Source of the DNA: CAZKRU01 sp964555235
GTDB taxonomy: Bacteria > Verrucomicrobiota > Verrucomicrobiia > Methylacidiphilales > CAMAQI01
Direction: 5' to 3'
Assembly: GCA_964555235.1 (NCBI GenBank)
Contig: CAZKRU010000022.1
Location: 1 to 55,602, forward strand
DNA length: 55,602 nucleotides
Shown: piece by piece, positions 39,904 to 47,823 of the stretch
Position numbering within the stretch: position 1 is the stretch's first letter
How the letters are laid out: the number at the start of each line of letters is the position of its first letter
Made by a program: the position numbers and the translations under genes
Notes under the pieces: model-generated
Seen by the model: the letters and a program-made list of their open reading frames with translations, nothing else
Database searches by the model: none
Told to the model about the DNA's origin: nothing

Positions 39904-40482
39904 ATGTCCCTTAAACTTAATCGTTGGTTGCACCGGCGGGGATTTTCCCGCAGTAAGATGAGAGGCTCCTGGCTTCATCAAAACTTGGGGGATTCACTTT
40001 TGGCGAAGGAGCTCTGGACGATGCAGCCTGATTCGGTCGCCCGCGCTTGGCTGATTGGGGTTCTTGTCACCATCGTTCCCTTTCTTCCCTTTCAAAGCTT
40101 TGTTGCGCTTCCTTTGGCGTTTTTGTTTCGAGCCAATGTTCCAATTACCTACTTTCTTCAATGGGTGAGTAATCCGTTGACGGCTTGGATTCAGTTGCCC
40201 GCCTGTTATTTCTTTGGATGTCTCTTGATGAATCAATCTCCGTCCACGGCATTTCATGATGCCGTTCATGCGGTCGAGCATCAGGGTTGGAAGGCATTAG
40301 GGACATATTCTTTTTCGGAGATTTTAGCGCCGCTCTATATCGGAGCAATTGGGTTGGGGATTATTATTGGAGTGGTCGGCTATTTTCTGATTCAAGCCTA
40401 CTGGAAACGTCCGATGGTTCAGGTGCGGCATCACCGTCGCGCGGATGATTTGCCGCATCCCAAAAAGGAAACGCCGCCATGA
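39904..40482 (+). CDS. DUF2062 domain membrane protein
   Basis: A 192-residue protein with a basic N-terminus, then the DUF2062 core: SVARAWLIGVLVTIVPFLPF, FVALPLAFLFRANVPITYFL, QWVSNPLTAWIQLPACYFFG, and a last membrane helix (LYIGAIGLGIIIGVVGYFLI). Three or four membrane helices are predicted. Function is unknown; homologues sometimes accompany glycosyltransferases. The ATG at 39904 is chosen, since upstream in-frame sequence reads through repeat DNA. It overlaps the next gene by 4 nt (ATGA). Confidence 0.85.
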   Translation: MSLKLNRWLHRRGFSRSKMRGSWLHQNLGDSLLAKELWTMQPDSVARAWLIGVLVTIVPFLPFQSFVALPLAFLFRANVPITYFLQWVSNPLTAWIQLPACYFFGCLLMNQSPSTAFHDAVHAVEHQGWKALGTYSFSEILAPLYIGAIGLGIIIGVVGYFLIQAYWKRPMVQVRHHRRADDLPHPKKETPP

Positions 40483-40901
40483 TTTGGGCGCGAAAAGTTC
40501 ACCTCTATTTGAGTATATTTTTTACTCCGCTACTGGTTCTTTTCATTGTAACGGGTTGGTGGCAGACGGCGGCGGGCGGCAAGAACAAGGTAAATGGGTT
40601 CGCTCAGGAGCAGCTCGAAAAACTTTCAGCCGTTCATGTGGAGCAACATTATCCGGTGGATGGGGTGGATGAGTACCGGACCACTCCTTTCGAGCAGTTA
40701 ACCGTGGCGCTTTGTGTCGGATTGTTGGTTACCATTTTAATGGGGCTTCTGATTGCTCTGCAGTCGAGCAAAAATCGGAAGGGGGCTGTTGTGGCGCTTC
40801 TCCTTGGGATTGCGGTTCCGGTCGGCTTGCTTTGGTACGGGGTTGGAAAGAAGAGTGATCCGCTGAAAAAATCGGAGCCTAAACATGAGAAGGCAAAGTA
40901 A
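40479..40901 (+). CDS. Small membrane protein, PepSY-TM-like N-terminus
   Basis: A 140-residue protein. The N-terminus (RKVHLYLSIFFTPLLVLFIV, then TGWWQT) resembles the first helix of PepSY-associated membrane proteins. Two more helices follow (LTVALCVGLLVTILMGLLIA; AVVALLLGIAVPVGLLWYGV), with a basic cytoplasmic tail. It is translationally coupled to the DUF2062 gene. Function is unknown. Confidence 0.65.
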   Translation: MIWARKVHLYLSIFFTPLLVLFIVTGWWQTAAGGKNKVNGFAQEQLEKLSAVHVEQHYPVDGVDEYRTTPFEQLTVALCVGLLVTILMGLLIALQSSKNRKGAVVALLLGIAVPVGLLWYGVGKKSDPLKKSEPKHEKAK

Positions 40902-40907
40902 GCGGAG

Positions 40908-41060
40908 CGTTGAAGTTTCCACCCCCGCCTGCAACGGCTATGCCGTAGGCATTGCGGGCAGGGCGAAGACTCAAAAGCGCAACGGACGGAATTTTGGTTT
41001 CAAATCCAAACGGTCAAACCCTTGAGGTCGTCGAGTCGTTGCGGTTAAGGCCGATTTTAC
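40908..41060. repeat. Modular repeat with conserved 29-bp block and GTTGCGG end
   Basis: 40908-40936 (CGTTGAAGTTTCCACCCCCG, then CCTGCAACG) is identical to 43316-43344. After it comes a variable hairpin (CGGC-TAT-GCCG, then ATTGCGGGCAGG). The right end, CCCTTGAGGTCGTCGAGTCG followed by TTGCGGTTAAGG (41029-41060), is the unit found on the left of the 43.3-kb copy and at 17601-17698. Confidence 0.75.
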
Positions 41061-41141
41061 CTCGATGTTCGGTTTTTATTTTGGAGAGGAGCGAGACGAG
41101 GGCTTGATCCTCGCTTGAAGGGTGGTTAGGATGGGAGAGTG

Positions 41142-43208
41142 ATGCCGGCAGTTGAATCCACTTTGCACAATAATCTCTTTGTGCACGATTTTTCCATCGT
41201 TTTGATGGTCGCGGGAGTGGTGAGCGTGCTCTTTCATCGATTCCGGCAACCGGTCCTGCTCGGGTATTTGGTGGCAGGGGTGTTGATTGGGCCTCACCTC
41301 TTTGAGCCGGGATTGATTACAGAAAAAGAGACGGTTCATTCCATGGCGGATTTGGGAGTCATCTTTTTGATGTTCACGTTGGGGCTTCATTTTAGTTTTC
41401 GAAAATTACGCACGATCGGAGGAGTCTCGCTGGCGATCGGATTGATTGAAGTTCCCCTCACGTTTGTCGCTGGATTTGTGGTTGGAAAATATTTTGGATG
41501 GAAAACAGTCGATGCGATTTTTATGGGGGCCGCGCTCTGTATCTCGTCGACGATTTTGATGTTCAAAACTTTGAACGATCTCGGAAAAATCAACGAGCCT
41601 TTTGCAAAAACCATTTTTGGAGTGGCGATTGTTGAAGATATGATGGCCATTGCGCTGCTGGCATTGTTGCCGGGGTTGGCGCTATCGGGTTCACTTGAAG
41701 TGAGAAATTTGATTGAGGTTATCGGGAAATTGGCGGGATTTTTCGTGGCCGTCGTCGTCATGGGACTTCTCTTTGCCCCGAAGCTCGTCGATTATCTGGA
41801 CCGGTTTGAGCGACAGGATGTGCTCCTGATTTCGGTTTTGGGACTCTGTTTCGGGGTCTCTTTTCTGGCCTTGAAGCTGGAGTACAGTGTCGCGCTCGGG
41901 GCTTTTCTCTCGGGGGCGGTGATTGCGGAAAGTAAAGCGGTGGAGAAGATCACCTTTATCACGCGACCGATCGCGGATTTGTTCAGCGGACTTTTTTTTG
42001 TGGCGATTGGAATGCTCATTGAGCCCCGGTATCTTCTTCAACATGGATTCACGGCATTTTTGATCTTGGTCGTCTTTTTGGTGGTTAAAATCGGATCCGC
42101 CTCGTTCGCCGCGATCGTGGCGGGAGAGCGTCCGCAAGAGGCGTTGCGGGTCGGTGTCTCTCTGGGGCAGATTGGGGAGTTCTCCTTCGTCATTGCTGCG
42201 TTGGGACTTCAAATGCACGTGACCAGTGCGCACCTCTATCCAATGATTATCGCGATCTCAGCGGCTGCGATGTTTGTCAGTCCGTATCTTTTGAAGCACG
42301 CGGATCTTTTTATCGACTCTTCCTGGCATCGATTGCCAAAATGGCTGCTCGATTGGTTTGAGATTTACCGGCGCTGGTTGAAAAAAATTCAGACGACCTC
42401 GAGTATTCAGCAGCAGGCGATGAGATCGTTGATTCACAAAATGTTGGAGCAACTCGCGTTGAACGCGGCCTTGATCACAGCCGTTTTTTTATTTGCGGCG
42501 TATGGACTCAAAACCTCTTCCGATTGGTTGCCTCAACTGGCATGGCTCGAAGAGTGGAAGCGGACGCTTTTTTGGTGGGGGGCAATGATGGCGGCGCTCC
42601 CGCTGCTGGTGGCGACTTATCGAAAACTTCAGGCGTTGAGTATGTTAGTGGCAGAGCTTTCCATGCAAAATGCCCCCGCACGGATGCCGGTCAATATCAT
42701 GAGGTCATTCGTTTCAAGGGCCTTTATGATCACGGGGCTCCTGATTTTGATTTTTTGGACGGCACTGATGAGCTCCGCGCTTCTGCCGCCTTGGCGGATT
42801 TTAGTGGTGATGAGTTCAGTCGTTGTGGCGATTGGATTTATTTTTCGGCAGCATTTTATCCGGATTTACGCACGGGCGCAGCTCTCGATTGTCGAGACGC
42901 TGGATGCACCTTTGTCAGAAGCGGCTCCGCATGAAGATTCCCTCAAATTGCCTTCCCTGATCCGTGGCGCGGATGTGCAAGTCATCTCCCTTTCGGAGCG
43001 TTCCTGGGCAACGGATCGTGATTTGAGAGAACTCCAATTGCGAACACGAACCGGGGCCAGCATTATTGCGATTGAACGCGCGAATCAAAGTATTGTGAAT
43101 CCAGATCCTGACGAGAAGCTGGTCTCGGGAGATCGAATCTTGCTGATCGGGAGTAAGTCACAAATCGCGAGCGCCCGTCATTTCCTCAAGGGAGGGGAGC
43201 TAGTTTAA
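41142..43208 (+). CDS. CPA2-family cation/proton antiporter with TrkA-C domain
   Basis: A 688-residue KefB/KefC-type transporter. Residues 1 to about 385 form the antiporter domain (VLLGYLVAGVLIGPHLFEPG, ALCISSTILMFKTLND, FGVAIVEDMMAIALLALLPG, VALGAFLSGAVIAESKA, LGQIGEFSFVIAALGL). A linker with three further membrane helices (about 430-570) follows, then a cytoplasmic TrkA-C-like domain (about 595-685: ADVQVISLSERSWATDRDLR; KLVSGDRILLIGSKSQIASA). It lacks the NAD-binding TrkA-N domain of Kef. It probably exchanges K+ or Na+ for protons. ATG 41142 is preferred over GTG 41139. Confidence 0.9.
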   Translation: MPAVESTLHNNLFVHDFSIVLMVAGVVSVLFHRFRQPVLLGYLVAGVLIGPHLFEPGLITEKETVHSMADLGVIFLMFTLGLHFSFRKLRTIGGVSLAIGLIEVPLTFVAGFVVGKYFGWKTVDAIFMGAALCISSTILMFKTLNDLGKINEPFAKTIFGVAIVEDMMAIALLALLPGLALSGSLEVRNLIEVIGKLAGFFVAVVVMGLLFAPKLVDYLDRFERQDVLLISVLGLCFGVSFLALKLEYSVALGAFLSGAVIAESKAVEKITFITRPIADLFSGLFFVAIGMLIEPRYLLQHGFTAFLILVVFLVVKIGSASFAAIVAGERPQEALRVGVSLGQIGEFSFVIAALGLQMHVTSAHLYPMIIAISAAAMFVSPYLLKHADLFIDSSWHRLPKWLLDWFEIYRRWLKKIQTTSSIQQQAMRSLIHKMLEQLALNAALITAVFLFAAYGLKTSSDWLPQLAWLEEWKRTLFWWGAMMAALPLLVATYRKLQALSMLVAELSMQNAPARMPVNIMRSFVSRAFMITGLLILIFWTALMSSALLPPWRILVVMSSVVVAIGFIFRQHFIRIYARAQLSIVETLDAPLSEAAPHEDSLKLPSLIRGADVQVISLSERSWATDRDLRELQLRTRTGASIIAIERANQSIVNPDPDEKLVSGDRILLIGSKSQIASARHFLKGGELV

Positions 43209-43702
43209 TGACGATTAAATTTTGGTTGTGACCCCGCATTGGTGTCCAAAATAGAAATTATCTGTCAATGAGAGCCTCCCTTCGAGCCCTTGGAGTCGTT
43301 ACGGTTGAGTCGGATCGTTGAAGTTTCCACCCCCGCCTGCAACGCTTTGCGTAACAATGCGGGCAGGTCAAAATCGCGAAGTCCTCCAATTTCAATCCCC
43401 CCCCCTCCCAGTTTATCCTCGGAGATCGGGTTTTGTTTTGGACAGGGATGGTGACCCCGCACCTTTTTTTTGTGGCCAACTCAGGCAGGGATATGTCTAT
43501 GACCAAATTCGAGGAATGCCATAGGCATCCAATTGGGGATCGGCACTCAAAATCGAAAATCCCTCGACCAGACTTTGAGCGTGTGTGAAACCTGGATCGG
43601 CAGGAGATCGAACGCGTCAAGTCGCTCCGTTGCCTCTTTTTCAAAAGACTTTGTCAAAAATTCATTGATGCAAGGGTGTTGGGCGTTCCCGTTCCTCCTT
43701 CT
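43209..43702. repeat. Repeat-filled spacer with second modular element
   Basis: About 490 bp without a gene. 43288-43315 (CCTTGGAGTCGTTACGGTTG, then AGTCGGAT) is the GTTGCGG-type end; 43316-43344 is the 29-bp conserved block; then a variable hairpin region (AACGCTTTGCGTAACAATGC, then GGGCAGG). The apparent minus-strand reading frame here is encoded by the repeat. Confidence 0.7.
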
Positions 43703-44419
43703 TTAGTCGGGTAGGAACGTTACTATCCCCGTGGAGACATCGTAGATCGCTCCGACGAGGCGGATCGTACCGGCGTCGAGCTGCGCCTTTATTGTCGGAC
43801 TCTTCTCGCGAATCTCCTTCATCGCCTGAGAAATGTTGGCCTGAGTGACTTTTGTGACGTACGCGTCGTCTTTCGAGTTTCCAAGACCAGACGCGGAGAC
43901 GGCGGGCCGGATCTTCGCGAGGAGCCCGGTGAGATTGCCCAACTTCGCGTCGTCGATGGAGCCCTTCACCGCGCCGCATGACGTGTGCCCGAGGACGACG
44001 AGGAGCTTCGATCCGACGATCTTCGTTGCGTACTCCATGCTGCCGAGCACGTCCTCGTTGACGATGTTGCCTGCGATGCGGATCCCGAAGATGTCGCCAA
44101 TTCCCTGATCGAAAACGATCTCGATCGGAGTGCGCGAGTCCATGCACGCGAGGATCGCAGCAAACGGATACTGACCGCCCCCCGTCGCTGAGACCTTGGC
44201 CTGCCAGTCGCGATTCCGCATGTTCTTCTCGACGAAGCGAGCGTTCCCCTTCTTCAGCTTTTCCAAGGCTGAGGCCGGCGTCATCGCGGTCTGCGATTCT
44301 GCCGTCTGAACGGCCGAGGCCTTTTTATCCTTGGTGGCGGCGGAAGTTTGCGCGAGGGCCGATGCCGAAACGGAAAGAGCAAGAGAGACGAGCCTGATTA
44401 CGAATGTTGTTTGTCGCAT
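43703..44419 (-). CDS. Periplasmic beta-class carbonic anhydrase
   Basis: A 238-residue beta-carbonic anhydrase (CO2 hydration). Signal peptide MRQTTFVIRLVSLALSVSAS then ALAQ predicts export. Zinc ligands: Cys and Asp/Arg dyad in AAILACMDSRTPIEIVFDQG, His and Cys in LLVVLGHTSCGAVKGSIDDA. The RIAGNIVNEDVLGSMEYA block is conserved. AAGGAGG sits 7 nt before the ATG. GC content and codon use are visibly higher in GC than in neighbours, and the gene lies between repeats and a pseudogene, so acquisition by transfer is likely. Confidence 0.93.
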   Translation of the reverse strand: MRQTTFVIRLVSLALSVSASALAQTSAATKDKKASAVQTAESQTAMTPASALEKLKKGNARFVEKNMRNRDWQAKVSATGGGQYPFAAILACMDSRTPIEIVFDQGIGDIFGIRIAGNIVNEDVLGSMEYATKIVGSKLLVVLGHTSCGAVKGSIDDAKLGNLTGLLAKIRPAVSASGLGNSKDDAYVTKVTQANISQAMKEIREKSPTIKAQLDAGTIRLVGAIYDVSTGIVTFLPD

Positions 44420-44607
44420 GAATCCTCCTTGAATGTTTCAAATATTTTCAAAATCACAACACGCGTCATACCTGCTGTCAATAGTCGAGCGTAAGGGTGT
44501 TTTGGGACGTTACTTGTTCAACGAGGTAAGAGTGACCGATGAGCTCCTGGGCTTTGTGGTAGTTGCCAAATACATTCCTTCGCGAGAAACCTCTTTCCTT
44601 TCCAAAC
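44420..44607. other. Spacer between carbonic anhydrase and lutA remnant
   Basis: No recognisable gene or strong signal. It should contain the carbonic anhydrase promoter. Short reading frames here show no family resemblance. Confidence 0.3.
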
Positions 44608-45011
44608 CTACGAACTGCGCTGATTGAGGACTTCGGCGAGGTGGAGGGATTTAATCGGATTTCCCTGGCGATCGAAGAGGCCTTGGATTTGCATGAGGCA
44701 GCTCGAGTCATTGGAGATGACGTAGTCGGCTCCGGTTTCTACAATCGAGCTGCATTTGACCTCACCCATGGCGGTACAAGAGTCAGAGGGGGCGACAATG
44801 ACATCCGCGTTTTGAAAATGATCGAGATTTTTTCCGCAACGGCCCGGGCTTCTTCCCAATAGCCGGAGTTGAAAGGAGGTTGGCCGCAGCAAGCGAAGGC
44901 TTCCGGATATTCGATCGTGTGTCCGAGGCGCTCTAAAATTTCAACGACGCTGATGCCGGCCTTCGGGTAGAACTGGTCGATGAAGCAGGGAATGAAGAGG
45001 GTGACTCGCAT
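44608..45011 (-). pseudogene. lutA: Decayed lutA-type (CCG domain) Fe-S oxidoreductase subunit
   Basis: Remnant of LutA/YkgE, a lactate-utilisation subunit of about 240 residues. The N-terminus is intact (MRVTLFIPCFIDQFYPKAGI, FACCGQPPFNSGYW). The frame then shifts at a run of six T's (44828-44833; A's on the coding strand): one extra A would restore AVAEK-NLDHFQNADVIVAPS. After SCTAMG the sequence jumps to GEVKCSSIVETGADYVISND and SSCLMQIQGLF, the normal C-terminus, so roughly 100 residues including the second CCG motif are missing. No lutB or lutC is present. Nonfunctional. Confidence 0.85.
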
Positions 45012-45085
45012 AAAGAGGGAAAACTACTGTTGGCAGAGAAAAAGAGCGATCAGAATGGAATCCGATTCGTTTGCGGGGTTGTTCA

Positions 45086-45101
45086 AGATACGTCCCCATG
45101 T
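45086..45101. repeat. GGGGACGTATC-core repeat, copy near toxin-antitoxin pair
   Basis: AGATACGTCCCCATGT is the exact reverse complement of 53765-53780 and shares the core with the inverted repeat at 27960-28159. Confidence 0.5.
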
Positions 45102-45150
45102 CTTCAGATCAGAAGAGGTAAGGATGTCATTTAAATTCAACTTGACGAGT

Positions 45151-45166
45151 GTATCCTTTAGGATAC
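45151..45166. promoter_or_regulatory. Operator palindrome and promoter of the second toxin-antitoxin pair
   Basis: GTATCC-TTTA-GGATAC is a perfect 6-4-6 inverted repeat. It lies just after TTGACG (45143-45148, -35-like) and overlaps a -10-like GATACT, so a bound antitoxin would block RNA polymerase. It is 10 bp upstream of the proposed toxin start. Confidence 0.6.
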
Positions 45167-45175
45167 TTTTTGGGA

Positions 45176-45466
45176 GTGTATCAATTGCGTAAGACTCGAG
45201 TCTTTTCGGATTGGATTGACGGCCTACGCGACCTGCAGGGGCGCGCAAGAATCCAGGTGAGGATCGAGCGGCTTGCCTCCGGACTGTCTGGTGATGTCAA
45301 GTCAGTCGGCCATGGTGTATCTGAATTGCGAATTGATTGTGGTCCCGGATATCGGGTCTACTTCAAAAAGCAGGGGCGGGAAATGATCATTTTGCTGGCA
45401 GGTGGAGACAAAAGTACGCAAGCCAAAGACATAAAAGCGGCATTGCAATTGGCAGAAAATCGATGA
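45176..45466 (+). CDS. RelE/ParE-superfamily toxin (HigB, phage Gp49-like type)
   Basis: A 96-residue toxin: MYQLRKTRVFSDWIDGLRDL, then ARIQVRIERLASGLSGDVKS, VGHGVSELRIDCGPGYRVYF and IILLAGGDKSTQAKDIKAAL, a classic addiction-module killer sequence. It likely acts as a ribosome-dependent mRNA interferase. GTG 45176 is chosen because homologues start two or three residues before LRKT and the operator ends at 45166; TTG 45185, with GGGAG 8 nt upstream, is an alternative. The antitoxin gene starts 10 nt downstream. Confidence 0.9.
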   Translation: MYQLRKTRVFSDWIDGLRDLQGRARIQVRIERLASGLSGDVKSVGHGVSELRIDCGPGYRVYFKKQGREMIILLAGGDKSTQAKDIKAALQLAENR

Positions 45467-45476
45467 GAGGTGAATT

Positions 45477-45776
45477 ATGAGTAAACTAAAAACGACTCGA
45501 TATGACGTTGCTGAACATCTCCGTAATCCTAAAGAAATGGCGGCTTACCTGGAGGCAAGTATTGAAGAGGCAAACGGCGATGCGACTTTCATTGCGAAAG
45601 CACTCGGCGATATCGCTCGTGCGAAGGGAATGAGTAAAGTCGCTCGTGATGCGGGACTCTCCAGGGAGAGTCTCTACAAAGCGCTATCGGGCGATAGAAG
45701 TCCTGAATTTGCGACGATCCTCAAGGTGGTGGATGCGTTAGGGCTAAAGCTGCACGCAACACCTGCCTATGCTTAA
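45477..45776 (+). CDS. HTH antitoxin of the RelE/HigB pair
   Basis: A 99-residue addiction-module antidote protein: TRYDVAEHLRNPKEMAAYLE, then a helix-turn-helix (MSKVARDAGLSRESLYKALS) and the C-terminal SPEFATILKVVDALGLKLHA. It neutralises the upstream toxin and probably represses the operon at the 45151-45166 palindrome. This family is distinct from the higA at 5327. Confidence 0.92.
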   Translation: MSKLKTTRYDVAEHLRNPKEMAAYLEASIEEANGDATFIAKALGDIARAKGMSKVARDAGLSRESLYKALSGDRSPEFATILKVVDALGLKLHATPAYA

Positions 45777-45846
45777 CGTAAAAAGTGAGCGACTGTCGAG
45801 TCGCTATAGCGGACCGCCAGTTCGCACAACTGCATGGTTCTGCCTT

Positions 45847-46080
45847 TCATGCTTTCTTTCTCGCTTCCCGACTCCAGTACTTGCACCGTAAAAGACACAG
45901 AACTCCAAGCACAAGCGGAATTGCTGCGATGGAAGTAGCTACAAAGATTTCGGAGGCTGTTTTCGGGATGGCAGCATGCTCGCTCGGCGGGTTGAAGAAC
46001 ATACCGAACATACCTATTCCGACAGTGTTGAGAACTACGCCGGTCAGACCCCACACAAATCTAGCAAGACCGTATTTCAT
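45847..46080 (-). CDS. Possible small two-helix membrane protein
   Basis: A 77-residue frame with two predicted membrane helices (VWGLTGVVLNTVGIGMFGMF and VATSIAAIPLVLGVLCLLRC) and a basic C-terminus (SREARKKA). The composition is convincingly membrane-protein-like, but there is no clear ribosome binding site and no family match. It is convergent with the toxin-antitoxin pair. Confidence 0.45.
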   Translation of the reverse strand: MKYGLARFVWGLTGVVLNTVGIGMFGMFFNPPSEHAAIPKTASEIFVATSIAAIPLVLGVLCLLRCKYWSREARKKA

Positions 46081-46194
46081 GGTGCCGAACAGTTATTCGA
46101 CCGACTCCGAAATTCTTCGGACCAAGTCGTTCCGTTCTTTTCGAAACTTTCTCTTATACGCGTAGTTAAAATAATCATCCTCGATGTCAGATAA

Positions 46195-47508
46195 CTATTT
46201 CGCCATCACGTAATCACTCGACTCAAACGTAACGAAATACGCGTCGGCGGCTTCATCCAAAAGTCCGGCATTAATCGTGACTTCCACTTGCTTGAAGCGG
46301 CAGACGTCGATGATGTATTCGATGATGTCACGAGGGAGACATCCTCGCAGGGGGCGTCCTTTTCCGGTGAGATGTTTCTGAATGAAGTACTGGGGGACGG
46401 AGGGATCGTAGGGAACTTTTTTGATTTTGCTGACGATCTCCCAGATTTTGACGAAATTTTCAGGGCTTGGATTGTTGATGCCAATTTTGTATCGAATTCG
46501 ACGTAGAAACGCTTCGTCAACGAGATCGTTCGGATTGAGATTGGTGGAGAAGACGATCAGTTCGTCAAAGGGGACATCGATCTTCGTTCCGGTGTGAAGC
46601 GTCAGGTAATCGACGCGCTTTTCGAGAGGAACAATCCAGCGATTGAGAAGAACCTTCGGCTCGATGCGTTGACGTCCAAAGTCATCGATCATGAAGGCGC
46701 CGCCGTTGGATTTCAACTGGAGGGGGGCTTCATAAAAGCGGGCGTCCTCATTCCAAACAAGATCCAGCGTGGTGAGGGTAAGCTCACCTCCGACGATAAT
46801 CATGGGGCGACGAATCAGGCGGTAGCGTTTGTCGTATTTGGTTTGGAGGCGAACGTCCTGTTCGGTCGGGACTTCGATGTGATTGTATTCGTCGAAAAGC
46901 TTGATGATCTGCCCGTTGATTTCGATGGCGTAGGGGATAAAAATCGCGCCGCCGAGGGAGCTGACGATTCGTTCACAAATGGAAGTTTTTCCATTCCCCG
47001 GAGGGCCGTAGAGAAAGATCGAGCGACCGGAATTCACGGCGGGACCGACTTGTTCCAGAATTTCCTGATCAAAAACGAGTCCTTCAAAGGCTTCAAGCAG
47101 ACGCTGGGCATTGACGCTCACGCGGCTGAGACTCTGCTCCTTCATGATGTGACGGTAGGAGTCGAGGGAGATTGGGGCGGGACCGATGTAAGTAGTTTGC
47201 TCGAAGTACTGCGCCGCGCGTTCCCGTCCAATCGTTGTGATGGAATAGGTGTAGGTGATTGAACTGCGTTCCCCTTTGGAAACTTCAATCATTTTTTGTT
47301 GTTTGAGCGTGTCGATGATCGGTTCGATGATTCCAAAGAAAGGGAGGCTGAGTTCAGCGGCAATTTCATGTCCGACGATCGTGGTGCGGGAGTAAATCAG
47401 CCGCATGATCAACCCTTCGATCATGATTTCGTTGATGTCGAGGCCCTCCATGGATTCGGGTTCGACAGGGCTGAAGAGCGAGGCATTTCCAAGGGGGTCG
47501 ATGGCCAT
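46195..47508 (-). CDS. AAA+ ATPase with N-terminal winged-helix-like region
   Basis: A 437-residue protein. The N-terminal about 120 residues (LINRLI-like helices; TTIVGHEIAAELSLPFFGII, EVSKGERSSITYTYSITTIG) look like a winged helix. The AAA+ domain has Walker A IFLYGPPGNGKTSICERI, Walker B GGAFMIDDFGRQRIEP, sensor LIVFSTNLNPNDLVDE, arginine-finger region FLRRIRYKIG, and a C-terminal lid (GCLPRDIIEYIIDVCRFKQV). Related ATPases are often found near Flp/type IV pilus genes, but none is here. The client is unknown. Confidence 0.8.
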   Translation of the reverse strand: MAIDPLGNASLFSPVEPESMEGLDINEIMIEGLIMRLIYSRTTIVGHEIAAELSLPFFGIIEPIIDTLKQQKMIEVSKGERSSITYTYSITTIGRERAAQYFEQTTYIGPAPISLDSYRHIMKEQSLSRVSVNAQRLLEAFEGLVFDQEILEQVGPAVNSGRSIFLYGPPGNGKTSICERIVSSLGGAIFIPYAIEINGQIIKLFDEYNHIEVPTEQDVRLQTKYDKRYRLIRRPMIIVGGELTLTTLDLVWNEDARFYEAPLQLKSNGGAFMIDDFGRQRIEPKVLLNRWIVPLEKRVDYLTLHTGTKIDVPFDELIVFSTNLNPNDLVDEAFLRRIRYKIGINNPSPENFVKIWEIVSKIKKVPYDPSVPQYFIQKHLTGKGRPLRGCLPRDIIEYIIDVCRFKQVEVTINAGLLDEAADAYFVTFESSDYVMAK

Positions 47509-47574
47509 GCGAAGAGGGTAACGACTTCGCGGAAGAATTCAAATCTCAAAATTGCTAGGAAATGGGGAATGTTT

Positions 47575-47641
47575 TTTCGCGCTGAGTTCGCAGAGAACGC
47601 AGAGGTTTTCAAATTTCGTGGCGTACCCTCTGCGAACTCCT
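47575..47641. repeat. CGCAGAG-type palindromic repeat
   Basis: Left arm TTTCGCGCTGAGTTCGCAGA (47575-47594, then GAACGCAGAGG) and right arm ACCCTCTGCGAACTCCTAAG (about 47625-47644) with an AT-rich centre. It is adjacent to a CGCCAAG element; together they fill the spacer 47509-47823. Confidence 0.65.
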
Positions 47642-47666
47642 AAGGAACAAAATCGCTAATACGTTG

Positions 47667-47760
47667 TCTCTCGCCAAGTTGCGCCAAGACGCCAAGAAAT
47701 CCTTTTTGGTTTTAAAGTCGAACATTCCTTCGCGCCTTGGCGAACTTCGCGAGAGACAAA
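47667..47760. repeat. CGCCAAG-type palindromic repeat
   Basis: Left arm TCTCTCGCCAAGTTGCGCCA (47667-47686, then AGACGCCAAG) and right arm CGCGCCTTGGCGAACTTCGC (47731-47750, then GAGAGACAAA). Same family as 26757-26855. Confidence 0.75.
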
Positions 47761-47823
47761 ATCCTGTTCTTACAACGGTTTGCCCCATGGAACAGGGGCT
47801 TTGGCTCTGCGCGAGTAATCAGA

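Noticed and set aside
43258..43644. 128-codon minus-strand frame with a CPHC motif
   Set aside because: The CPHC-containing part is the translation of the modular repeat, which also occurs at 40.9 kb without the same frame.
44478..44711. 77-codon minus-strand frame overlapping the lutA remnant
   Set aside because: It is the wrong frame over lutA and shows no resemblance to LutB or other proteins.
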